Assembly (NCBI GenBank): GCA_028871455.1
Contig: JAGWNF010000012.1
Span: forward strand, 1-64,000
Length of the DNA stretch: 64,000 nt
Reading direction: 5' to 3'
Source of the DNA: Alphaproteobacteria bacterium
Lineage (GTDB): Bacteria; Pseudomonadota; Alphaproteobacteria; ATCC43930; CGMCC-115725
The notes under the pieces are model-generated. The model searched no databases and had not been told where the DNA came from. It saw only the letters and a program-made list of their open reading frames with translations. Shown in pieces: positions 50,080 through 58,120 of the stretch. A program made the position numbers and the translations under genes. Position 1 is the first letter of the stretch. The number at the start of each line of letters is the position of its first letter.

Positions 50080-50945
50080 CAGAAGCGGCCCTCCTCGCCC
50101 AGAAGGCCGCGCGGCCGCACCAGCAGCACGAGGCCCATCATCACGTAGATCACCGCCTCGCTCGCCGACGGGAAGAACACGCTGGTGACGCCCGACGCGA
50201 CGCCGATCAGCAGGCCGCCCAAAAGCGTCCCCGGCAGGCTGCCGAGGCCACCGATGATGATGGCGACGAAGCTCGGCATGATCAGGTCGCTGCCGATCGT
50301 CGGCTGGAGACCCAGCATGCCAGCAGCAAGCACGCCGGCGAGGCCAGCGAGGTAGATGCCGAGGCCGAAATTGATGTTGCGCAGGATGCGCACGTTGACG
50401 CCGAGCACCGACACGGTTTCGAGGTCGAGCGTGCCGGCGCGGATGCGCATGCCGACGCGCGTGCGGCTCAGGATGACGAAGAGCGCGATCACCGTCGCGG
50501 TGACTAGCAGCACCATGAACAGGCGGTAGCCGGTGAGGAAGAAGAACTGGCCGCTGAGCGGGCTCGACAGCCAATCGGGCACGGTGAACGGCAGCGTCGC
50601 CGGCCCCCAAATGAAGCGCGTTCCATCCTCGAACATGAAAGCGAGCCCGAAGGTCAACAGCAGGCTGTAGAGCGGATCGCGGCCGTAGAGCCGCCGTATC
50701 AGCAGTCGTTCGATGATCAGGCCGATCGCGGCGGTCAGGAACGGCGACAACAGCAACCCGCCCCAGAAGCCGATATAGGGCTCCAGCGTGAAGGCGAGAT
50801 AGCCGCCGACGGCGAGAAAGCCGCCATGGGCGAAGTTGATCACGCCGGAAAGATTGAGGATCAGCGACAGCCCCAGCGCCATCAGCGCGTAAAACGCGCC
50901 GATAATGAGGCCATTGAAGACGTTGTAGAGGATCAGCTGGGTCAT
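50079..50945 (-). CDS. livH: Branched-chain amino acid-type ABC transporter permease LivH
   Basis: 288 aa with eight hydrophobic segments. GLIIGAFYALMALGLSLI, GVINFAHGGFLAVGGYLA and the coupling loop TRVGMRIRAG are typical of LivH. It is preceded by two strong hairpins that separate it from the binding-protein gene 51122-52384. Confidence 0.93.
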   Translation of the reverse strand: MTQLILYNVFNGLIIGAFYALMALGLSLILNLSGVINFAHGGFLAVGGYLAFTLEPYIGFWGGLLLSPFLTAAIGLIIERLLIRRLYGRDPLYSLLLTFGLAFMFEDGTRFIWGPATLPFTVPDWLSSPLSGQFFFLTGYRLFMVLLVTATVIALFVILSRTRVGMRIRAGTLDLETVSVLGVNVRILRNINFGLGIYLAGLAGVLAAGMLGLQPTIGSDLIMPSFVAIIIGGLGSLPGTLLGGLLIGVASGVTSVFFPSASEAVIYVMMGLVLLVRPRGLLGEEGRF

Positions 50946-50999
50946 GGCAGGCGCGTCACTCTGGCCAAATCACCGTTACCGGCATGTCTCAATAAATAG

Positions 51000-51025
51000 G
51001 GCCCGCGCGCTCTGGCGCACGGGCC
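51000..51025 (-). terminator. Hairpin between the binding-protein gene and livH
   Basis: On the minus strand GGCCCGTGCGC pairs with GCGCGCGGGCC (11 bp, one G-U pair) around a 4-base loop, followed by CTATTTATT. On the plus strand the same position is a C-A mismatch, so the structure fits minus-strand RNA. It probably attenuates or terminates transcription into livH. Confidence 0.6.
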
Positions 51026-51075
51026 TGATCCAAACCATACCATCGCAACCGTAACCTCTCCGTCGATCCTTCGAA

Positions 51076-51106
51076 AACGGGCGCCGCGATCCGCACGGCG
51101 CCCGTT
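51076..51106 (-). terminator. Strong hairpin terminator after the binding-protein gene
   Basis: AACGGGCGCCG and CGGCGCCCGTT form a perfect 11-bp stem with a 9-base loop, starting 15 bp after the stop codon. On the minus strand it is followed by TTCG (reading GTTTTCG), a short T-run. Confidence 0.7.
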
Positions 51107-51121
51107 CTCTCATCACAGACT

Positions 51122-52384
51122 TCAGGCCGGCCACTTCATCTTGCAGCCGGTCTCCGCGACCGGCAACGCAGCATCGACACCCTTGACCTCCTTGTCGACG
51201 ACGAAGAGGTCCTCGGGGTCGTCCTTGCCCTTCTCCTGCGCATGGCCGACGTAGAGCGTCGGCATGAGCTGGTTGTCGCCTTCGCGATAGAACGGATTGT
51301 TCGGCATCAACGCGACCTCGGGCGGCAGTTTGAAGTTCTGGAGGAACTTCGCCATCTTGAGCGCATTGAGCGACTTGGTGTGGTTGGCCGCCAGCGCGCA
51401 GGTCCAGGTCGACGCATAACCGAACCAGTGACGCGCCGTCGGCACTTTACCCCCGTTCACCTTGCGGATCTCGGCGACGAACTCCTTCACATGCGGCACG
51501 TTCGGCTGCCTCCAGTACCATTCGAAGACCCAGGTGCCGATGCGCGCCTCCGGCGGCAGGCCTTCGAGCACTTCGAGCTCCTGCTGCGCGCCGGCGATGC
51601 CGAACTTCTTGTTGAGGCCGAACTGCACCGCCTGCTTCAGCGCGTTTACGGAGTCCTGGCCAGCGGTGAGGAAGATGATGACGTCGGGTTTGCTCGCTTC
51701 CGCCTTGATGAGGTACGACGAAAAGTCGGTGGAGCCGAGCGGCGTCAGCGACGCGCCGGTCTCGGTGCCGTTGTTGGCCTTGAGCGCGGCCTCGAAACCC
51801 TGTTGCAAGGTGTGGCCAAAGGCGTAGTCCGGCGTGATGAAGTAGAACTTCTTGCCGTATTTCTTGAACAGCGTTGACGAAACCGAGTTGGTCTCCATGC
51901 GTGTCGTATTGCAGACGCGGAAGACGTTCCAGTGGCAGTCGGTGCCGGTGACGGAATCGGTATGGCCGCCGGTGACGATATGCAGGATGCCCGCCTGGTT
52001 CGACACCTCGCCGAGCGCGATCGCCATCGCCGAGTTCACGTTGCCGAGCAGGAAGTTCACCTTGTCGCGATCGATCAGCTTGTGCGCCTTCTGCACCGCA
52101 ATGCCGGTGTCGGCGCTGGTCGAATCCTCGACCAGAAGCTCGACCTTGCGGCCCAGGATGCCACCTTTCTTGTTGATCTGTTCGACGGCGAGCTGGCAGC
52201 CGATTTGCTCATTCTTGCCGAGCAGCGCATAAGTACCGGTAAGTGGATCGTTGAGGCCGATTTTCACGGTTTCGGCGGCGCGCGCGGAGATGACGAACGG
52301 CGCCGCGACTTGCGCAACGCCGGCGGCAGCCGCGGCCTTGAGGACCGTGCGGCGGCCGATCGGAAACGACTTCGGTTGGGTCAT
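51122..52384 (-). CDS. Periplasmic substrate-binding protein of the liv-type ABC transporter
   Basis: 420 aa. The N-terminus has a Tat-type signal (GRRTVLKAAAAAGVAQVAAP, mature from about residue 36). The type I periplasmic binding fold follows (VKIGLNDPLTGTYALLGKN, GHTDSVTGTDCHWNVFRV). The ligand is unknown: this class binds branched-chain amino acids, amides or aromatic acids. It lies upstream of livHMGF on the same strand. A GGGAG ribosome site precedes the ATG. Confidence 0.9.
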   Translation of the reverse strand: MTQPKSFPIGRRTVLKAAAAAGVAQVAAPFVISARAAETVKIGLNDPLTGTYALLGKNEQIGCQLAVEQINKKGGILGRKVELLVEDSTSADTGIAVQKAHKLIDRDKVNFLLGNVNSAMAIALGEVSNQAGILHIVTGGHTDSVTGTDCHWNVFRVCNTTRMETNSVSSTLFKKYGKKFYFITPDYAFGHTLQQGFEAALKANNGTETGASLTPLGSTDFSSYLIKAEASKPDVIIFLTAGQDSVNALKQAVQFGLNKKFGIAGAQQELEVLEGLPPEARIGTWVFEWYWRQPNVPHVKEFVAEIRKVNGGKVPTARHWFGYASTWTCALAANHTKSLNALKMAKFLQNFKLPPEVALMPNNPFYREGDNQLMPTLYVGHAQEKGKDDPEDLFVVDKEVKGVDAALPVAETGCKMKWPA

Positions 52385-52800
52385 TGTGCTTCACTCCCTG
52401 TTGGTACGTTTTCGTTGCGGATTGACACGGCATTCTTGACCGACCGCGGACGCGGCCCGTCGCAGTTGTCATCGGACTTCACGAAATGAAGCGGGCCAGA
52501 ATCCTCTGGCGCAGTCGATTAGCCTCCCCCTCTACTAGCCTTTGGTCCGGTATGTTGTTCTTGCGCGCATCATCCGCAATGCCGGACGAAGCTTCAAGAG
52601 TTTTCAAGGGCTTTGGACCAGTATCGGCCATGTCGCCGCGGGCCGTTGCTATAATAATTTGTAACGCGGCACACCGGCAGCCCGCCCACTTCTGGCATAC
52701 CAGAACTAAGGCCGCCGATAGCCTGCTTATCCGGCGATCAGTACGAAAAGCGACGGCCCGGCTGGTGTGCCCACTCGGACCGGCACGGCGGAAATGCGCC
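52385..52800. other. Intergenic region upstream of the binding-protein gene
   Basis: About 415 bp. It holds a possible 50-codon gene (52479-52631, minus) and should include the promoter of the binding-protein gene. An AT-rich patch (AAATTATTATAGC on the minus strand, near 52650) and a small palindrome CTTCA-CGAAA-TGAAG (52477-52491) are visible. The rest shows no recognisable feature. Confidence 0.5.
52479..52631 (-). CDS. Possible 50-aa hypothetical protein
   Basis: The frame begins MADTGPKPLKTLEASSG and ends NRLRQRILARFIS, a charged, soluble, helical peptide without a recognisable domain. An AT-rich promoter-like patch lies about 20 bases upstream, but there is no ribosome site. A longer version of the frame to 52853 has atypical composition and runs into tpiA, so it is rejected. 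Confidence 0.35.
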   Translation of the reverse strand: MADTGPKPLKTLEASSGIADDARKNNIPDQRLVEGEANRLRQRILARFIS

Positions 52801-53544
52801 TCAACCGCAAGCCTGCGCGATCGCCCAGAACTCGTCCGCGACCAGGCTGGCACCGCCGATCAGCGCGCCGTCGACATCGGCGACGGTCATCAACTCGCGC
52901 GCATTCGCCGGCTTGACCGAACCGCCATAGAGGATGCGGATGCCGGCAGGTTCGGCGACCAGGTCGCGCAGCGCGGCGCGGATGCGCGCGTGCACCGCCG
53001 CGACCTCCGGCGGCGTCGGCGTGCGGCCGGTGCCGATCGCCCAGACCGGCTCGTACGCGACGACCAACTGCGCCGGACCAAGCCGCAGCGGCAGCGACGC
53101 CTGCAACTGCCGCACGACGACCGCTTCGGTGCGGCCGCCGCTGCGCTCGGCGGCGGTCTCGCCGATGCAGACGATCGCGCACAAGCCCGCCGCGACGGCC
53201 GCCGACGCCTTGGCACGGACGAGCGCGTCGGTTTCCTTGTGGTCGTGGCGGCGCTCGGAGTGGCCGACGATGACGTAGGCACAGCCGGCGTCCTTGAGCA
53301 TCGGCGCGCCGATGTCACCGGTGTGCGCGCCCTTGGCTTCGGTGTGGCAGTCCTGGCCGCCGAGCACGATACCCGAACCAGCGATGGCGTTCGCCAGCGG
53401 CGCCAAGAGCGGCGCCGGCGGACAGAGTAAGACCTCGCAGGCCGGCGGCGTCGCCTTGGCGCGGGCGGCGAGATCGCGCGCCAGCGCGACGCCGTCGGCC
53501 GTCAGGCCGTTCATCTTCCAGTTGCCAGCGACCAGCTTACGCAC
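52801..53544 (-). CDS. tpiA: Triose-phosphate isomerase
   Basis: 247 aa, full length. The substrate Lys is in GNWKMN (K10), catalytic His in VGHSERR, catalytic Glu in AYEPVWAIGTG, and the phosphate loop is ILYGGSVKPAN. It interconverts dihydroxyacetone phosphate and glyceraldehyde 3-phosphate. It is divergent from ppiD. In related bacteria the next gene on this strand is secG, here 8.3 kb away. Confidence 0.96.
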   Translation of the reverse strand: MRKLVAGNWKMNGLTADGVALARDLAARAKATPPACEVLLCPPAPLLAPLANAIAGSGIVLGGQDCHTEAKGAHTGDIGAPMLKDAGCAYVIVGHSERRHDHKETDALVRAKASAAVAAGLCAIVCIGETAAERSGGRTEAVVVRQLQASLPLRLGPAQLVVAYEPVWAIGTGRTPTPPEVAAVHARIRAALRDLVAEPAGIRILYGGSVKPANARELMTVADVDGALIGGASLVADEFWAIAQACG

Positions 53545-53707
53545 GATGCCCTGTTAGCATGGCGCCACCGACGCCGCCAGCGCGCCGCGCCGGGCAGAAC
53601 GCGTGTCCGCGGCACGCTTTCGGCGTTGCGGCGCCAGCCGGCGCCCCCTATCATCCGCGCGCGCAGACCGGCGCGAGGCCGCGGGTCGCGCCACTCCGGG
53701 CTTCATC

Positions 53708-55585
53708 ATGCTGCAGGCCATCCGCTCAAAAGCCACCTCGCTGATCGTCAAGATTCTGTTTGGCGTGCTGATCGTCACGTTCGGGATCTGGGGCATCGGC
53801 GACATCTTTCGCAACCGCAGCGTCGATACTGCGGTCGCGAGCGTGGACGGTGAGCCGATCCAGGCGACCCAGCTCCAGCAGGCGGTCCGCGCCGATATCG
53901 AGCGGCTGCGCGGCTCGCTCGGCGGCACGAGCCTGACGATGGACCAGGCGAAGCGCCTCGGCCTCGTCGACAGCGCGCTCAACCGGCTGATCGAATCCAA
54001 GCTGCTTGCGCAGGAGGCCGGCCATCTCGATCTGCGCGTCGGCGACGAGGCGGTGCGCCGCGCGATCGTCGGCAATCCGAACTTTCGCGGGTCGAACGGC
54101 CAGTTCGACCGCAACCTCTATAACCAAATCCTGGCGGCCAACCGGCTGAGCGACGCGCAATACGAGCAACTGCTGCGCGCCGATCTCACGCGCAACGAGC
54201 TGACGATCGCGCTGACCGAGGGCATCCGGCCGCCGCAGGAGCTGACCGACGCGATCTATCGCGCCGAGGCCGAGCGCCGCGTCGCCGACATGGTGATCCT
54301 GCCGCCGTCGGCCGTGGCGGCGCCGGGCAGGCCGTCCGCGGCGGACCTCGATGCCTATTACAAGGCTCACCAGGACGAATTCCGCACGCCGGAGCGCCGC
54401 GATGTCACGCTTGCGACATTGACGATCGACGACGTCGCCAAGACCATGGACGTTCCCGACAGCCGGCTCCATGACGCCTATCAGGCGCGGCTCGACGAGT
54501 TCCACACGCCGGAGACCCGCCAGCTCCAACAGCTCCTGCTGTCGACTAAGGCCAAGGCCGACGAGGCCGAGACGCAGCTCAAGGCCGGCAAGAACTTCGC
54601 CGCAGTCGCGAAGGCGGTGGCCGGCGCCGATCCGAGCACGCTCGATCTCGGCTGGATGCGCCAGCAGGACCTGCCGAAGGCGCTGGCCGGGGCCGCGTTC
54701 ACGGCGAAGCAGGGCGGCGTGACGCCGCCCATCCAAGATTCGTTCGGCTGGCACATCCTGCGCGTGGTCGCCATCAAGCCGGCGCAGACGCAGAACTTCG
54801 ACCAAGTGAAAGCCAAGCTGCGCCAGGACGTGGCCCGCGACATGGCCGGCGACCGCATTGCGCAGCTCGCGAACCACATCGACGACGCGCTTGCCGGCGG
54901 TGGCGGCCTCGACGCAGTGGCCAAGCAGTTCGGCATGAAAATGACGATCCTCGCCGGCATGGACGCCCAAGGAGCGCTCGCCGACGGCAAGACCGCCGAC
55001 CTGCCGTCGCCCAAGGGCACGGTGCTGCAAGCCGCCTTTTCCACCGCCGCCGGCCAGACCAGCGAGCTCGGCGATCTCGGCGACGACGGCTACTACATCG
55101 TCCACGTCGACAAGATCACGCCCTCTGGCGTGCCGCCGCTCGACCAGGTGCGCGATAAGGTCGTGGCGGCCTGGCAGGCGCAGCAGCGCATTCAGGCGCT
55201 CGCCGCGCTCGGCAAGCAGATCGCCGATCAGGTCAACGCCGGCCAGTCGCTCGCCGCGATCGCCAAAAAGCACAAGCTGGTGGTCAGCAGCACCGGGCCG
55301 GTGCTGCGCACCGGCAACAGCCGGGTGCCGCCGGCGCTGGTCGGACAGCTGTTCGCGCTCAAGGCCGGCGCGGCGACGACCGCGCCCGACGGCAACGCCT
55401 ATGTCGTGGCACAGCTCACGGCGATTCAGACGCCCGACCCGACGAAGGACAAGGCGGCGGTCGATGCGTTGTCGCACCGGCTGGCGCAGCAGATGCAGGG
55501 CGAGTTCTTGAACGAGTTCGCGCAGGCGCTGCGCGCGCGTTATCCGGTCGAGATCAACAAGACCAATCTCGACCGGGCGCTGTGA
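53708..55585 (+). CDS. ppiD: Peptidyl-prolyl isomerase, PpiD/SurA-like membrane chaperone
   Basis: 625 aa from the ATG at 53708. One N-terminal transmembrane helix (IVKILFGVLIVTFGIWGIG) anchors the periplasmic body. A SurA-N-like chaperone region (about residues 40-180) and a parvulin rotamase domain (about 265-360: LQQLLLSTKAKADEAETQL, DLGWMRQQDLPKALAGA, SFGWHILRV) follow. It helps fold outer-membrane and secreted proteins as they leave the Sec channel. The frame upstream of 53708 is not needed. It precedes trpE, a known alphaproteobacterial pairing. Confidence 0.92.
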   Translation: MLQAIRSKATSLIVKILFGVLIVTFGIWGIGDIFRNRSVDTAVASVDGEPIQATQLQQAVRADIERLRGSLGGTSLTMDQAKRLGLVDSALNRLIESKLLAQEAGHLDLRVGDEAVRRAIVGNPNFRGSNGQFDRNLYNQILAANRLSDAQYEQLLRADLTRNELTIALTEGIRPPQELTDAIYRAEAERRVADMVILPPSAVAAPGRPSAADLDAYYKAHQDEFRTPERRDVTLATLTIDDVAKTMDVPDSRLHDAYQARLDEFHTPETRQLQQLLLSTKAKADEAETQLKAGKNFAAVAKAVAGADPSTLDLGWMRQQDLPKALAGAAFTAKQGGVTPPIQDSFGWHILRVVAIKPAQTQNFDQVKAKLRQDVARDMAGDRIAQLANHIDDALAGGGGLDAVAKQFGMKMTILAGMDAQGALADGKTADLPSPKGTVLQAAFSTAAGQTSELGDLGDDGYYIVHVDKITPSGVPPLDQVRDKVVAAWQAQQRIQALAALGKQIADQVNAGQSLAAIAKKHKLVVSSTGPVLRTGNSRVPPALVGQLFALKAGAATTAPDGNAYVVAQLTAIQTPDPTKDKAAVDALSHRLAQQMQGEFLNEFAQALRARYPVEINKTNLDRAL

Positions 55586-55596
55586 GCCGCGCGGAC

Positions 55597-55685
55597 GTCA
55601 TTGCGAGCCGAAGGCGAAGCAATCCAGCCGGCGTAAAAGTCTCGCCGGATTGCTTCGGCGCCGCCTCGCGTCGCCTCGCAATGAC
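55597..55685. repeat. REP-like interspersed hairpin between ppiD and trpE
   Basis: An 89-bp long inverted repeat. The outer arms are GTCATTGCGAG (55597-55607) and CTCGCAATGAC (55675-55685); the inner arms are GAAGCAATCC (55616-55625) and GGATTGCTTC (55647-55656). The motif CATTGCGAG...GAAGCAATCC is a widespread intergenic repeat in alphaproteobacteria. It may be excised in RNA form or act as a terminator for ppiD. Confidence 0.75.
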
Positions 55686-55708
55686 ACGCCAATGATCACC
55701 TTCTAAAA

Positions 55709-57211
55709 ATGCAGCTCTCGCCCGAGTTCAAGGAGTTCGCGCAGGCGCACGCCGCCGGCAAGCCGGCGCTGGTGTGGACGTCGCTGATCAGCGATCTCGA
55801 GACGCCGGTCTCGGCGATGCTCAAGCTCGCCGACGGCAAGCCGCTGAGTTTCCTGTTCGAGAGCGTCGAGGGCGGTGCAGCGCGCGGCCGCTATTCCTTC
55901 ATCGGCCTCAAGCCCGACTTGGTGTGGCGCTGCTTCGGCGACCGCGCCGAGATCAATCGTCACGCGCGCTCCAATCCCGACCGCTTCGAGCCGCAGAACC
56001 AGGGCGCGCTGGCTTCGCTGCGCGCACTCATCAAGGAGTGTCGAGTCCAAACGCCGAAGGACCTGCCGCCGATGGCCTGCGGCCTCTTCGGCTATCTCGG
56101 CTACGGCATGGTCGGCCTGGTCGAGAAGATTCCAGACAGCAATCCGGACAAGCTCGGCATTCCCGACGGGATCTTGGTGCGACCGACCATCGTCTGCATC
56201 TTCGATACCATCGCCGACCGCGTCACGGTAGTAACGCCGGTCTGGCCCGATCCGGCGGTGAACGCCGAGCAGGCCTATCGCGCGGCGCGCGAGCGCATCG
56301 CCGACGTGCTGTCGGAGTTCGAGCGCAGCCTGCCACACCGGCGCGAATCCGTTGCCACGACCGAGGAACTGCCGCCGCCGACCGCCAACATGACGCGCGA
56401 CGAATGCATGCGGATGGTGGCGGCAGCCAAGGAATACATCCGCGCCGGCGAGATCTTCCAGGTCGTGCCGTCGATGCGGATCAGCGTGCCGTTCAGGCTG
56501 CCGCCCTTCGCGCTCTATCGCGCGCTGCGCCGGCTCAACCCTTCGCCGTTCCTGTTCTTCCTCGATTTCGGCAGTTTCGCCGTCGTCGGCTCGAGCCCCG
56601 AGATCCTGGTGCGCTTCCGCGATGGCAAGGTGTCGATCCGGCCGCTCGCCGGCACACGCCGGCGCGGCAAGGACGCCACCGAGGACGAGAGGCTCGCCGC
56701 GGAGTTGCTCGCCGATCCCAAGGAACGCGCCGAGCATCTCATGCTGCTCGACCTCGCGCGCAACGACGTCGGCCGCGTCGCCGTAACCGGCACCGTGAAA
56801 GTCGTCGAGCAGTTCGTCATCGAGCGCTACAGCCACGTCATGCACATCTCGTCGCATGTCGAAGGCCAGGCAGCGCCCAAGGTCGAGGCGCTCGACGCCC
56901 TGATGGCAGGCTTTCCCGCCGGCACGCTGTCGGGCGCGCCCAAGGTGCGGGCGATGGAGATCATCGACGAGCTCGAGCCCGAGCGCCGCAACCTCTATGC
57001 CGGCGGCATCGGCTATTTCGCCGGCGACGGCAGCATGGACACCTGCATCGTGCTGCGCACCGCCGTGGTCAAGGACGGCAAGATGATCGTGCAGGCTGGC
57101 TGCGGCGTCGTCGCCGACAGCGATCCGGCGGCCGAGTACCAGGAAATCCAGGACAAGGCGCGCGCCCTGTTCCGTGCCGCCGAAGAAGCCGTGACCTTCG
57201 CGCGACGGTAG
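55709..57211 (+). CDS. trpE: Anthranilate synthase component I
   Basis: 500 aa, full length for a stand-alone TrpE. The feedback-inhibition region (LFESVEGGAARGRYSFIG, about residue 50-67) and the chorismate-binding C-terminal domain (PSPFLFFLDFG, SPEILVRFRDGKVSIRPLAGTRRRG in parts, GTLSGAPKVRAMEII, GIGYFAGDG) are intact. With TrpG it makes anthranilate. No ribosome site or leader peptide is visible before the ATG. trpG is 2 kb away, separated by three genes. Confidence 0.95.
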   Translation: MQLSPEFKEFAQAHAAGKPALVWTSLISDLETPVSAMLKLADGKPLSFLFESVEGGAARGRYSFIGLKPDLVWRCFGDRAEINRHARSNPDRFEPQNQGALASLRALIKECRVQTPKDLPPMACGLFGYLGYGMVGLVEKIPDSNPDKLGIPDGILVRPTIVCIFDTIADRVTVVTPVWPDPAVNAEQAYRAARERIADVLSEFERSLPHRRESVATTEELPPPTANMTRDECMRMVAAAKEYIRAGEIFQVVPSMRISVPFRLPPFALYRALRRLNPSPFLFFLDFGSFAVVGSSPEILVRFRDGKVSIRPLAGTRRRGKDATEDERLAAELLADPKERAEHLMLLDLARNDVGRVAVTGTVKVVEQFVIERYSHVMHISSHVEGQAAPKVEALDALMAGFPAGTLSGAPKVRAMEIIDELEPERRNLYAGGIGYFAGDGSMDTCIVLRTAVVKDGKMIVQAGCGVVADSDPAAEYQEIQDKARALFRAAEEAVTFARR

Positions 57212-57218
57212 GCAAAAC

Positions 57219-57255
57219 CGCCGACTCGCGCGAAAATCTCACAAGCGAGTCGGCG
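57219..57255 (+). terminator. Hairpin terminator after trpE
   Basis: CGCCGACTCGC (57219-57229) and GCGAGTCGGCG (57245-57255) form a perfect 11-bp stem, 8 bp after the trpE stop. Both arms contain a GANTC site. The following CATTTCGCG can also pair with CGCGAAA inside the loop region, so an alternative fold is possible. The T-run is weak. Confidence 0.6.
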
Positions 57256-57318
57256 CATTTCGCGTGACGGTTAACGCGAATCACCCAATACTTTGTCGAG
57301 AAGCAATGGAGATCGGTC

Positions 57319-57651
57319 ATGCGACAGAATTGGTCGCGGGTTAAATGCGCGGTGCTCGCAGCGCTCGGCGTCCTCGGATTCAGCGGCGCCGCCGTCGCCG
57401 CCGAGGCGATGATCACCGGCAATGTGCCGACCGTGGCGAGCAGCACCGCGTCCTCGACGATCGTGGCGCCGCTCTGGGTCTATCCGTCGATGCCGGCTTA
57501 CGCGCCGTATGGGGCCGCGCCGTCGGCGCCCAGCGGACCCCAGGTCCTGATCATCCGCGAGGAGCCGTCGCTGCTGACGCCGGCCGATCTGCATTTCTCG
57601 ACGGACCAGGAGAACGGCGTCACCGTCGTGCGCGGTCCGCTCGCGCGCTAA
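57319..57651 (+). CDS. Secreted hypothetical protein
   Basis: 110 aa with a signal peptide ending AVAAE (about residue 28) and a GGAG ribosome site. The mature part is low in charge and rich in Ser, Ala, Pro and Tyr (WVYPSMPAYAPYG), followed by PQVLIIREEPSLLTP. No domain recognised. It may be a periplasmic or surface protein. Confidence 0.65.
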   Translation: MRQNWSRVKCAVLAALGVLGFSGAAVAAEAMITGNVPTVASSTASSTIVAPLWVYPSMPAYAPYGAAPSAPSGPQVLIIREEPSLLTPADLHFSTDQENGVTVVRGPLAR

Positions 57652-57702
57652 ACCGGCGCGAGGCGCGCCGGCCGACAATTCGTCCAATCTTGGGGGGCCA
57701 AG

Positions 57703-58113
57703 ATGATCCGAGCCATCGCCGTCTGCGCCGCGACGGCGCTGTTGTTGGTGGTGAGCGCCGACGCGCAGCCGGCGCCGCCGCCGAAGCCGCTTCCGACGCA
57801 TATCTTCCTCGACCACGTGCCGGTGAGCGGCGCGCCGGGGAAGTCAACGACCATGCTGTCGATCGAGTGGCCGCCCAACGCCAGCAGCGGCTGGCATTAT
57901 CACGCCGGCGACGAATACGGGCTGGTCACCGAAGGCGCATTGCGCATCACCTACCGGAGCGGCAGGCCGCCGCTGACGGTGAAAGCCGGCGAGGCCTATC
58001 ACAACGCCGCCGGCGTGGTGCACGAGACGCGCAACATCGCCGACGGCGTGACCTATTCGATCTCGGTGCTGGTGCTCGATCGCGGCCGGCCGCTGTCGAC
58101 GCCGGCGAAGTGA
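57703..58113 (+). CDS. Secreted cupin-domain protein
   Basis: 136 aa with a signal peptide (cleavage near ADAQ, about residue 22) and a single cupin barrel. The metal-binding motif 1 is visible as GWHYHAGDEYGLVTEG (two His and a Glu) and motif 2 as AGVVHETRN. The family includes many small periplasmic proteins of unknown role. It lies 51 bp after the secreted protein gene, possibly in the same transcript. Confidence 0.8.
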   Translation: MIRAIAVCAATALLLVVSADAQPAPPPKPLPTHIFLDHVPVSGAPGKSTTMLSIEWPPNASSGWHYHAGDEYGLVTEGALRITYRSGRPPLTVKAGEAYHNAAGVVHETRNIADGVTYSISVLVLDRGRPLSTPAK

Positions 58114-58120
58114 TTTCGCG

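Noticed and set aside
52479-52853. Full 124-codon version of the small minus-strand frame
   Set aside because: The upstream part overlaps the tpiA 3' end and has shadow-like composition; only the last 50 codons are kept as a weak candidate.
53726-55477. Open frame of 583 codons on the minus strand
   Set aside because: Antisense shadow of ppiD.
55586-55708. Possible trp attenuator or leader peptide before trpE
   Set aside because: The space is filled by the REP-like hairpin; no short frame with tandem Trp codons is present.
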